From: an uncultured Piscirickettsiaceae bacterium
GTDB taxonomy: Bacteria; Pseudomonadota; Gammaproteobacteria; Methylococcales; Cycloclasticaceae
NCBI GenBank assembly: GCA_913061075.1
Contig: CAJXSK010000002.1
Coordinates: forward strand, 124,001-188,000
Direction of reading: 5' to 3'
Length of the DNA stretch: 64,000 nt
Shown here: one piece after another, positions 25,568-33,971 of the stretch
Numbering within the stretch: position 1 is the first letter of the stretch
How the letters are laid out: the number at the start of each line of letters is the position of its first letter
The notes under the pieces: model-generated
Told to the model about the DNA's origin: nothing
What the model saw: the letters and a program-made list of their open reading frames with translations, nothing else
The model's database searches: none
Position numbers and translations under genes: made by a program

Positions 25568-27016
25568 TTAGTCTTTAGTTGGTAAAGATGGGAAGTCTAA
25601 ACCAGCCATCTTCTGCATCACGCGAATCACTTGGCAGCTATAACCAAATTCGTTGTCATACCATAGATAAAGCACACATGAATCACCAGAGGCAATGGTT
25701 GCCTTAGAGTCAATCGTACATGCTTTACGAGCACCCACTAAATCAGTTGATACGATTTCAGTTGAGGTCGTAAAGTCAATTTGTTCGCGCATAGATGAAT
25801 GAAGTGCCGTTTCACGTAAAAAGCTATTTAAAGAACGCTTATCTGTTTTTTTCTCTAAACTAAGGTTAAGAATAGCCATTGAAACATTAGGCGTTGGTAC
25901 ACGAATAGCATTACCGGTTAGCTTGCCTTCAAGTTCGGGCAGGGCTTTAGAAACCGCTTTAGCAGCACCTGTTTCTGTAATCACCATATTCAATGCTGCG
26001 GCACGGCCACGGCGTTCGCCTTTATGGTAATTGTCGATTAAATTTTGGTCATTTGTATAGGAGTGAACTGTTTCAACGTGCCCTTTGATAATGCCAAACT
26101 CATCATTTATTGCCTTAAGTGTTGGCGTAATAGCATTGGTTGTGCAACTGGCGGCTGAGATGACTTTATCTTCTGGTTTAATGTCGTCTGTATTAACACC
26201 AAATACAATGTTTTTAACATTCTTGCCAGGCGCAGTTAATAGAGCTTTAGCAGCACCTTTAGATAAAAAATGCTCACTTAATTCAGCTTCATCACGACGA
26301 ATACCTGTGTTATCAACAACTAACGCATTGTTAATGCCATATTTTGTGTAGTCTATTTCTTTAGGGTGGCTTGCATAAATAATTTGAATTAAGTTGCCGT
26401 TAGCAAGAATAGTATTGTCTTCTTCGTTTACTTTAATTGTTCCTTTAAATGAGCCATGAACAGAGTCACGACGTAATAAGCTTGCGCGCTTTTGGATGTC
26501 GTTATCACTGCCTTTACGAACAACAATAGCGCGAAGACGCATTTTATTACCTGAGCCAATACGTTCAATTAATAAACGAGCCAATAAGCGCCCAATACGA
26601 CCGAACCCATATAAAACAACGTCTGTTGGTTCAGATTTGGATTGTTCTTGAACTTCGCGAATACTACCCGCTAATTTATCGGCTAGAAAATCTTCAATAG
26701 ATAGGTTGCGTGTATCGTTGTTATATTGGACTGCCAATAAACCTAGGTCTATACGAACGGGGCCTAACTTCATTTTTTCTAAAGCGATAAGAATTTTGTA
26801 ACTGTCTTGTATATCTAATTCAACTTTTTCAAATTGACGAACATATCGATGAAATTTGAGTAAGTTCACGGGCGAAGCGTTAATTAACGTTCTACCATAA
26901 ATTTTTAAGACAACGCCACTGCTGCGGTACATTTTGCCAATGATAGGAATCATAGATTCAGCAATTTCTTGACGGCTTTCCCATTCACTTAAATAGCTAT
27001 CGTGTTGGTCACTCAT
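25568..27016 (-). CDS. gap: Glyceraldehyde-3-phosphate dehydrogenase, long N-terminal form
   Basis: A 482-residue GAPDH. About 130 residues precede the usual start of the Rossmann fold, which begins at VVLYGFGRIGRLLARLL (GFGRIGR at 137-143). The catalytic cysteine is C291 in SAASCTTNAITP, and the substrate-binding HSYTNDQNLIDNYHKGERRGRAAALNM and WYDNEFGYS blocks are intact. Similar extended GAPDHs are known in Pseudomonas and relatives. The extension's function is not known; it is mainly helical and carries no recognisable motif. The enzyme oxidises glyceraldehyde 3-phosphate, or works in the gluconeogenic direction. A good ribosome binding site (AAGGACAT) and a TATAAT box lie upstream. Confidence 0.94.
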   Translation of the reverse strand: MSDQHDSYLSEWESRQEIAESMIPIIGKMYRSSGVVLKIYGRTLINASPVNLLKFHRYVRQFEKVELDIQDSYKILIALEKMKLGPVRIDLGLLAVQYNNDTRNLSIEDFLADKLAGSIREVQEQSKSEPTDVVLYGFGRIGRLLARLLIERIGSGNKMRLRAIVVRKGSDNDIQKRASLLRRDSVHGSFKGTIKVNEEDNTILANGNLIQIIYASHPKEIDYTKYGINNALVVDNTGIRRDEAELSEHFLSKGAAKALLTAPGKNVKNIVFGVNTDDIKPEDKVISAASCTTNAITPTLKAINDEFGIIKGHVETVHSYTNDQNLIDNYHKGERRGRAAALNMVITETGAAKAVSKALPELEGKLTGNAIRVPTPNVSMAILNLSLEKKTDKRSLNSFLRETALHSSMREQIDFTTSTEIVSTDLVGARKACTIDSKATIASGDSCVLYLWYDNEFGYSCQVIRVMQKMAGLDFPSLPTKD

Positions 27017-27055
27017 TATTTGTTATGTCCTTATTGTTTGAATAATAAAACCGCT

Positions 27056-27061
27056 ATTATA
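27056..27061 (-). promoter_or_regulatory. -10 box of the gap promoter
   Basis: TATAAT on the minus strand about 40 bases before the gap ATG. The -35 region (TGCACA at 16-base spacing) is poor, so an activator may be needed. Confidence 0.45.
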
Positions 27062-27106
27062 GCAATTTTAAAAAAATTGTGCAGTGCAGCTAGGCTCTGT
27101 TGGAAA

Positions 27107-28117
27107 CTAAAAGCTTCTTTCTATGGAAAAGAGGGCTAATTCTTTCATGGCGTCTTTGTATACGGAGTCTGGAATATCACTCAGTGAAGCAATGGCTTTT
27201 TCTGCTTCGACTTTGGCGAAGTCAGCAGTGTATTCTAATGAACCAGTTTGTACGATAATCTTGAGTATTGTAGGGTAAGCGTCACGGTCACCCTCTCTTA
27301 TAGTGTCTCTGATAATGGTTGATTGTTCTTTCGAACTATTGGCCATGGCGTGAATAAGGGGCAAGGTTGGTTTGCCCTCGGCTAAATCATCGCCCAAGTT
27401 TTTTCCAAGTTCGTCAGGGTTGGCAGTGTAGTCGAGCATGTCATCCATTATTTGAAAAGCATTACCTAAATGAAGCCCATAAGCAGCGATAGCTTGTTCA
27501 GTTTGTTGGTTTTGATTGGTGAGGATGGCCCCCAGTTGCGTGGCGGCTTCAAATAATTTAGCAGTTTTACGACGAATAACTTCAATGTATTGTGCTTCGC
27601 TGGTATCGGGGTTATTAATATTAAGTAACTGCAGTACTTCACCTTCAGCAATGGCATTAGTTGTGTGAGACAAAACATCCATTACACGCATGCTGTCAAC
27701 GCTGACCATCATTTCAAATGACCTGGAGTATAAAAAATCGCCTACAAGTACGCTCGCTGCATTGCCCCAAATAGCATTTGCAGTATCTTCGCCGCGTCTT
27801 AAGTCTGATTCGTCAACAACATCATCATGTAAAAGTGTCGCCGTGTGAATGAATTCAATAACCGCGGCTAATGTAACGTGCTGTTTTTCTTCGTAGCCTA
27901 ATGCACAGGCCGATAACGCGACTAACATGGGGCGCAAACGCTTACCGCCACTATTTACAATATGAAAACCAATTTGGTTAATTAGGGCAACGTCTGATGA
28001 TAATTCACGTAAAATTTCAGCGTCAACTTGCTTCATCGTATCTGACATTAGGTGCTGAATAGCGCTAAAGTCTACGGGGTTAGGAGAAGTTTGGACGTGG
28101 TTATGGTGACTACTCAT
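27107..28117 (-). CDS. ispB: Octaprenyl diphosphate synthase (long-chain polyprenyl synthase)
   Basis: A 336-residue trans-prenyltransferase of the IspB type, making the side chain of ubiquinone. The first aspartate-rich motif is LLHDDVVDESDLRRG (DDxxD, near residues 97-101) and the second is FQIMDDMLDYT (near 225-229). The SGGKRLRPMLVALSACAL stretch near residue 54 binds isopentenyl diphosphate. The 15-residue polar start is a little longer than in relatives, so the true start could be the downstream ATG at LMSDTMKQV. It is divergent from rplU, a very common gammaproteobacterial arrangement (ispB / rplU-rpmA-obgE). Confidence 0.94.
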   Translation of the reverse strand: MSSHHNHVQTSPNPVDFSAIQHLMSDTMKQVDAEILRELSSDVALINQIGFHIVNSGGKRLRPMLVALSACALGYEEKQHVTLAAVIEFIHTATLLHDDVVDESDLRRGEDTANAIWGNAASVLVGDFLYSRSFEMMVSVDSMRVMDVLSHTTNAIAEGEVLQLLNINNPDTSEAQYIEVIRRKTAKLFEAATQLGAILTNQNQQTEQAIAAYGLHLGNAFQIMDDMLDYTANPDELGKNLGDDLAEGKPTLPLIHAMANSSKEQSTIIRDTIREGDRDAYPTILKIIVQTGSLEYTADFAKVEAEKAIASLSDIPDSVYKDAMKELALFSIERSF

Positions 28118-28214
28118 ATATCTGATTTGGTTTTTTGACTGGGTAAAGCTATATAATACAAGGTATAGGTAATAAATGCTGTTAAGAAGTTAGGTTGAAT
28201 TAATGAAATTATCA

Positions 28215-28243
28215 TTGACCAATCGGCCTCTAAGGGCTAAAAT
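28215..28243 (+). promoter_or_regulatory. Promoter of rplU-rpmA
   Basis: The -35 TTGACC (28215-28220) and -10 TAAAAT (28238-28243) are 17 bases apart, 45 bases before the rplU ATG. The close match to consensus suits a ribosomal-protein operon. Confidence 0.75.
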
Positions 28244-28287
28244 TCGCCTCTTTTTTAAAACCACCCAATTCTAGGAGTCTTACGACG

Positions 28288-28599
28288 ATGTACGCGGTAA
28301 TTCAAACAGGCGGTAAACAATATAAAGTCGCCGAGGGTGATTTCCTTAAGATCGAAAAACTTGACGTTGAAGAAGGGCAAGAATTTGTATTTGATTCTGT
28401 GCTTTTAGTAAACGGCGATTCAGGTCTTAAAGTAGGCACGCCAAATTTAGATGGCGCTAAAGTGACCGCTACAATTAAGTCACAAGGGCGTCACAAGAAA
28501 GTTAATATTATTAAATTCAAACGTAGAAAGCACCACATGAAAAAAATGGGGCACCGTCAGTACTTCACTGAAGTACTTATTACAGGTATTTCTGCTTAA
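28288..28599 (+). CDS. rplU: 50S ribosomal protein L21
   Basis: A 103-residue L21, normal length, starting [18 protein letters not shown] and containing the family's GTP-like [11 protein letters not shown] turn and the basic [16 protein letters not shown] region that contacts 23S rRNA. It begins with AGGAG ten bases before the ATG. It is co-transcribed with rpmA 20 bases downstream. Confidence 0.98.
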   Translation: MYAVIQTGGKQYKVAEGDFLKIEKLDVEEGQEFVFDSVLLVNGDSGLKVGTPNLDGAKVTATIKSQGRHKKVNIIKFKRRKHHMKKMGHRQYFTEVLITGISA

Positions 28600-28619
28600 T
28601 AAAACAATAGGATAGATCA

Positions 28620-28877
28620 ATGGCACATAAAAAAGCAGGCGGTAGTACTAGAAACGGTCGCGATTCCGAGTCAAAACGACTAGGTGTTAAGCGCTACGGT
28701 GGTGAAAGTGTATTAGCAGGGAACATTATTGTGCGCCAAAGAGGCACGCGTTTTAGTCCAGGCGAAAATGTAGGAATTGGTAAAGACCATACTCTTTTTG
28801 CTACTGAAGCTGGAAAAGTTGTGTTTGAAATAAAAGGCCCGAAACGTAAAAAATTCGTTCGAATAGACGCAGCCTAA
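28620..28877 (+). CDS. rpmA: 50S ribosomal protein L27
   Basis: An 85-residue L27 starting [20 protein letters not shown], the tail that reaches the peptidyl-transferase centre. It is followed by LGVKRYGGE and [25 protein letters not shown]. The start is the mature gammaproteobacterial form, without the cleaved N-terminal extension of Firmicutes. It is the last gene before a terminator, with obgE beyond. Confidence 0.98.
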   Translation: MAHKKAGGSTRNGRDSESKRLGVKRYGGESVLAGNIIVRQRGTRFSPGENVGIGKDHTLFATEAGKVVFEIKGPKRKKFVRIDAA

Positions 28878-28916
28878 CATGAAGTATTAGGCGCCTCACA
28901 CGGCAGGTGCTGATTA

Positions 28917-28947
28917 AAAAAACCTGTCTTATGACGGGTTTTTTTTT
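28917..28947 (+). terminator. Rho-independent terminator after rpmA
   Basis: Hairpin AACCTGTC / GACGGGTT with a four-base loop, followed by nine T residues. It is only moderately stable (one G-T pair), so some read-through into obgE is likely. A TATAAT at 28951-28956 could serve as an additional obgE promoter. Confidence 0.85.
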
Positions 28948-28968
28948 ACCTATAATTTAAGGCATTAG

Positions 28969-30009
<1,041 letters not shown>

Positions 30010-30035
30010 CGAAAACGCTATAAGAAGGTTGTTAG

Positions 30036-31160
30036 ATGAAATCACGAGATGACTTAAAAAAAACGACTTGCTGTATTATAAAAATTGGAAGCGCCGTACT
30101 AACTGATAACGGGCGTGGCTTAAATCACTCGGCAATTGATCACTGGGTTGAGCAAATTAGCCAGCTTAAAAAACAAGGCGTTGATGTTGTCGTTGTCTCT
30201 TCAGGGTCAGTCGCTGAAGGCATGGTTAGACTTGGCTGGTCTGAACGCCCGCATGAGCTAAACAAACTTCAAGCAGCCGCATCTGTAGGGCAAATGGGTT
30301 TAATACAAGCCTACGAACAAAGTTTTCAACGGCATGGTTCAAAAACTGCTCAGGTATTGTTAACACACGATGATCTGTCAAATCGCACTCGACATTTAAA
30401 TGCTAGAAGTACAATTAAGACATTATTAGACCTTTCAGTTGTGCCGATTATTAATGAGAACGATGCGATAGCCAATGAAGAACTTAAAGTTGGTGATAAC
30501 GATACGCTGGCGGCAATGATAGCGAATTTATTATCTGCTGATTTGTTAATGATTCTTACGGACCAAGATGGTTTGTTTGATAGTGACCCTCGCAGCAATG
30601 TAAGTGCCGAATTGATTTCTGAAGCGGATGTTAATGAGGATTGCTTAGATGGGGCTGCTGGCGGTAGTGCTGGCTTATTGGGCCGTGGTGGTATGTTAAC
30701 GAAGCTTAGCGCTGCTCGAATTGCGGCGCGTTCAGGCGCGGCCACACTTATTGTTCCAGGATTAACGAAAAATGTTGTTTTAGATGCATTTGAAGGGAAG
30801 CAAATAGGTACGTTGTTAGTACCCAATGAAGCACCGATGTCTGCAAGAAAACGATGGTTATCAACTCATCTTAAAATAAAAGGTTGGTTAACGTTAGATG
30901 ATGGTGCTGTTAAAAGCTTGTCCGGCTCGGATGTTAGCTTGTTATCTGTGGGTGTTATAGGTGTTAATGGTGAGTTTGAGCGAGGAGATTTGGTTGTTTG
31001 CGAGGATCAACAAGGTCGCGAAATCGCTCGCGGTTTGGTTAACTATTCGTCTGAACAGGCGAATAAAATAAAACAAAAAAACAGTGCTGATATTGAAGAC
31101 GTATTGGGGTTCGTTGAAGAACCGGAACTGATAAACAGAGATAATTTGATTGTTCAATAA
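30036..31160 (+). CDS. proB: Glutamate 5-kinase
   Basis: A 374-residue glutamate 5-kinase, the first enzyme of proline synthesis, phosphorylating glutamate with ATP. The amino-acid-kinase domain has KIGSAVLTDNG near the N-terminus, VSSGSVAEGM, NENDAIANEELKVGDNDTLAAMIANL and the GRGGMLTKLSAARIAARSG block. The C-terminal PUA domain spans about residues 275-355. Length and domain order are usual. proA is not in the window. It ends at a shared terminator facing rpsT. Confidence 0.96.
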   Translation: MKSRDDLKKTTCCIIKIGSAVLTDNGRGLNHSAIDHWVEQISQLKKQGVDVVVVSSGSVAEGMVRLGWSERPHELNKLQAAASVGQMGLIQAYEQSFQRHGSKTAQVLLTHDDLSNRTRHLNARSTIKTLLDLSVVPIINENDAIANEELKVGDNDTLAAMIANLLSADLLMILTDQDGLFDSDPRSNVSAELISEADVNEDCLDGAAGGSAGLLGRGGMLTKLSAARIAARSGAATLIVPGLTKNVVLDAFEGKQIGTLLVPNEAPMSARKRWLSTHLKIKGWLTLDDGAVKSLSGSDVSLLSVGVIGVNGEFERGDLVVCEDQQGREIARGLVNYSSEQANKIKQKNSADIEDVLGFVEEPELINRDNLIVQ

Positions 31161-31174
31161 TATCTTGAGCAATA

Positions 31175-31203
31175 AAAAAGCCGACCATTTGGTCGGCTTT
31201 TTT
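31175..31203. terminator. Bidirectional terminator between proB and rpsT
   Basis: Hairpin AAAGCCGACC / GGTCGGCTTT with a four-base loop, an A-run on the left and a T-run on the right. It serves both convergent genes. Confidence 0.92.
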
Positions 31204-31220
31204 ATGAATTCCTGTAAAGC

Positions 31221-31490
31221 TTAAGCTTGTTGAAGCTTAACTATTCTTGCGTTTAAACGGCTTTTTAAACGAGCAGCTTTATTTTTATGGATTAAGCCTT
31301 TTGTGACAGCTGAATCAATAAATGGTACAGCTATTTTGTAAGCATCAGCTGTGGTTTCTACATTGCCTTCATCAGCGCCGTAAACAACACGTTTGATGTG
31401 AGTACGTAATTTGCTACGAAAAGTAACATTACGTTGACGACGTTTTTCTGCCTGTTTGGCGCGTTTTAATGATTGTGCACTGTTAGCCAA
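31221..31490 (-). CDS. rpsT: 30S ribosomal protein S20
   Basis: An 89-residue S20, a helical basic protein starting MANSAQSLKRAKQAEKRR. The conserved KGLIHKNKAARLKSRL near the C-terminus is present. The start codon is TTG, as in E. coli rpsT, where the weak start is part of autoregulation. It is preceded by AAGGA seven bases upstream. A strong minus-strand promoter lies 37 bases upstream of the start codon. Confidence 0.97.
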   Translation of the reverse strand: MANSAQSLKRAKQAEKRRQRNVTFRSKLRTHIKRVVYGADEGNVETTADAYKIAVPFIDSAVTKGLIHKNKAARLKSRLNARIVKLQQA

Positions 31491-31526
31491 GGTAAATCCT
31501 TAAGTCTGGTGTAAAAAAGATTGCGC

Positions 31527-31555
31527 ATTTTGATGAGTTATTAGGCTTTTGTCAA
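31527..31555 (-). promoter_or_regulatory. Promoter of rpsT
   Basis: On the minus strand, TTGACA (31550-31555) and CAAAAT (31527-31532) are separated by 17 bases. The perfect -35 fits a ribosomal-protein gene. Confidence 0.7.
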
Positions 31556-31731
31556 GCAGATACGTCAATAACTTATAATTAAACTAAAATTTTTAAGGGA
31601 GTACGTGCTCTATATTTAAGCTCAGGTTCACCTTGAGTGGGTATCTTACGCTGCAAGTATAAAATAGTAAGGCTTGACCGATTAACTATGAGCCTGTACA
31701 AAAACAACTCCACATTCTACGAGCTGCAGTC

Positions 31732-33198
31732 ATGACGGATTTATCAATATTTTTAGGTAAAGGGGAGAGCTCTCAATCTTTACTACTTAAACAAGCAAAT
31801 CGGCATGGCTTAATAGCGGGTGCCACGGGAACAGGCAAAACGGTTTCATTGCGTATTTTGGCTGAGGGCTTTAGTCGGCAAGGTGTTCCGGTTTTTATGG
31901 CGGATGCGAAAGGTGATTTGTCTGGTATGGCCGAAGCGTGTGGTTCGGTGCCGGCATTTGAAAAAAGGGCCAAGATAGTAGATTACAGTGATTATATAAC
32001 AGAAGCATTTCCCATCATCCTTTGGGACTTATATGGCGAGCAGGGGCACCCTATAAGGGCAACAGTACAGAACATGGGGCCTTTATTATTAGCCCGAATG
32101 CTGGAGTTAAATGAAGTGCAGGAAGGTATCTTAAACGTGGCTTTTTCAGTAGCTGAAGATGAAAATCTGCCGATATTAGATTTTAAAGATCTCAAGGCGT
32201 TATTAATTAACATCTCAGATAGATCAAAGGAGCTACGCGCTACGTATGGAAATGTTAGCCCGCAATCAATTGGCGCTATTCAACGGAAATTATTAACATT
32301 AGAGCGCCAAGGCGCAGAGCAGTTCTTTGGAGAGCCAGAACTCGAGCTTAAAGATATGATGCGTACGAATATTGATGGGCGTGGGTATATTAGCGTATTG
32401 GCGGCTGATAAGTTGATGAGAGAAAGCCCATCATTGTATGCAATATTTTTGATGTGGCTGCTATCTAGGCTTTTTGAAGAATTACCAGAGCAAGGCGATG
32501 CGGATAAGCCAAAAATGGTATTCTTTTTTGACGAGGCACATTTGTTGTTTGATAGAGCGCCACGTGTTTTAGTTGATCGGATTGAACAAGTAGTACGCTT
32601 GATAAGGTCAAAAGGTGTGGGTGTATTTTTTGTCACTCAGAATCCGGCGGACATTCCCGATGATGTACTGGGTCAATTGGGCAATAAAATTCAACATGCT
32701 CTGCGTGCGTTTACACCGAAAGATCAAAAGGCGATTAAGGCAGCAGCACAGAGTTTTCGTGAAAATCCCAAGTTAGATGTGCGAGAAGTAATTCAAACAT
32801 TAGGTGTTGGGGAGGCATTGGTTTCTACGCTAGATACCAAGGGTGTGCCGACGATGGTTGAGCAAACGTTAATTATCCCACCATCTTCTCAATTGGACCC
32901 ATTAACAAAACCGCAGCGTCAAACTGTTTTAGATAACAGTCCCGTATTGGGCAAGTATGATGAGGCGCTTGATAGAGAGTCAGCTCATGAGAAGTTATTA
33001 AAAAAATCTCAAGAAGCGGCAGAAAAAGCAAAAAAAATAGCTGAAAAAGAAGCAGAACTCAACGAGTCAAAACCGGCTAAAAAAGGGCGCCAGCGTCAAA
33101 CAGTGTGGGAATCTATGGCTAAAAGTGTCGTTAGAAGTGTCGGTTCAAGTGTAGGTCGTAAAATCGCAAAGAATCTATTGAAATCATTATTTAAATAA
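31732..33198 (+). CDS. HerA-like ATPase, DUF853 family
   Basis: A 488-residue P-loop ATPase of the DUF853 (YjgR) group, related to HerA/FtsK-type DNA-translocating motors. Walker A is GATGTGKTVSLRIL (near residues 30-43) and Walker B is MVFFFDEAHLLF (near 263-274). The sensor/arginine region is GVGVFFVTQNPADIPDDVLGQLGNKIQHALRAFTP. The C-terminal 60 residues form a Lys/Glu/Ala-rich coiled coil followed by a basic helix ending KNLLKSLFK, perhaps for nucleic acid or membrane contact. No NurA-like nuclease adjoins it. The physiological role is unknown. The DUF4197 gene follows after 17 bases. Confidence 0.9.
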   Translation: MTDLSIFLGKGESSQSLLLKQANRHGLIAGATGTGKTVSLRILAEGFSRQGVPVFMADAKGDLSGMAEACGSVPAFEKRAKIVDYSDYITEAFPIILWDLYGEQGHPIRATVQNMGPLLLARMLELNEVQEGILNVAFSVAEDENLPILDFKDLKALLINISDRSKELRATYGNVSPQSIGAIQRKLLTLERQGAEQFFGEPELELKDMMRTNIDGRGYISVLAADKLMRESPSLYAIFLMWLLSRLFEELPEQGDADKPKMVFFFDEAHLLFDRAPRVLVDRIEQVVRLIRSKGVGVFFVTQNPADIPDDVLGQLGNKIQHALRAFTPKDQKAIKAAAQSFRENPKLDVREVIQTLGVGEALVSTLDTKGVPTMVEQTLIIPPSSQLDPLTKPQRQTVLDNSPVLGKYDEALDRESAHEKLLKKSQEAAEKAKKIAEKEAELNESKPAKKGRQRQTVWESMAKSVVRSVGSSVGRKIAKNLLKSLFK

Positions 33199-33215
33199 AT
33201 AACAAGGATCTAACC

Positions 33216-33971
33216 ATGAAGATTAAAAGAGTAAAAACTCTCAGCGTGATTCTATTGGTAGGCAGCATGAGTGTTGCGCATGCAGGCTGGCAAGATATTT
33301 TAAATAGCGCTGTTAAAACGGTCACGGAAAATAAAAGTACAACGGAAGCGGCATCTTCTTTATTAGGAGAAAGCGAAGTGGTTGCGGGTTTGAAAGAGGC
33401 ATTAGCCAACGGCGTTGAAACGGCGGTTAACACATTAGGAAAAACAGACGGCTTTATGGGGAATTCTCTAGTACAAATTCCTTTGCCAGATTCGCTGAAA
33501 CTAGTGGAAAAAACGGCGCGTACCTTAGGCCAAGGCCAATATGCTGATGATTTTATTGGAACAATGAATCAGGCAGCAGAACAAGCAGTGCCTGAAGCGG
33601 CTGAGTTACTAGGTGAGGCGATTCGAACAATGTCTGTTGAGGACGCCACGAAAATTCTAAATGGCCCAGATGATGCTGCTACTCAATATTTTAGAAAAGT
33701 ATCAGGCGAACAATTATCTCAGCGGTTTAAACCCATTGTAGAAAAAGCGACTAATCAAGCGGGTGTTACATCGGCGTATAAAGGGCTAACAGCAAATGCG
33801 GGTTCTCTTTTAGGCGGGTTCGTGAGCCAAGAATCCTTGGATGTTGATAAGTACGTAACTGATAAAGCGCTTGATGGTTTGTTTAAATACATTGCGATTG
33901 AAGAGAAACAAATTCGAGAAAACCCATTAGCAAGAAGTACCGATTTGTTAAAAAAGGTATTTGCTAACTAA
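33216..33971 (+). CDS. DUF4197 family secreted protein
   Basis: A 251-residue protein with an N-terminal signal peptide (VKTLSVILLVGSMSVAHA, cleavage after AHA), so it is likely periplasmic. The body fits DUF4197: GLKEALANGVETAVNTLGKTDGF, then IPLPDSLKLVEKTARTLGQG and ILNGPDDAATQYFR. It is helical, and the function of the family is unknown. It is co-directional with and 17 bases from the HerA-like gene, and convergent with the DUF748 gene. The start ATG has AAGGATCTAACC before it. Confidence 0.85.
   Translation: MKIKRVKTLSVILLVGSMSVAHAGWQDILNSAVKTVTENKSTTEAASSLLGESEVVAGLKEALANGVETAVNTLGKTDGFMGNSLVQIPLPDSLKLVEKTARTLGQGQYADDFIGTMNQAAEQAVPEAAELLGEAIRTMSVEDATKILNGPDDAATQYFRKVSGEQLSQRFKPIVEKATNQAGVTSAYKGLTANAGSLLGGFVSQESLDVDKYVTDKALDGLFKYIAIEEKQIRENPLARSTDLLKKVFAN

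Noticed and set aside
30350-30826. A 158-codon minus-strand open frame within proB.
   Set aside because: proB is unambiguous over this stretch, and the antisense product has low-complexity Ser/Asn/Leu composition.
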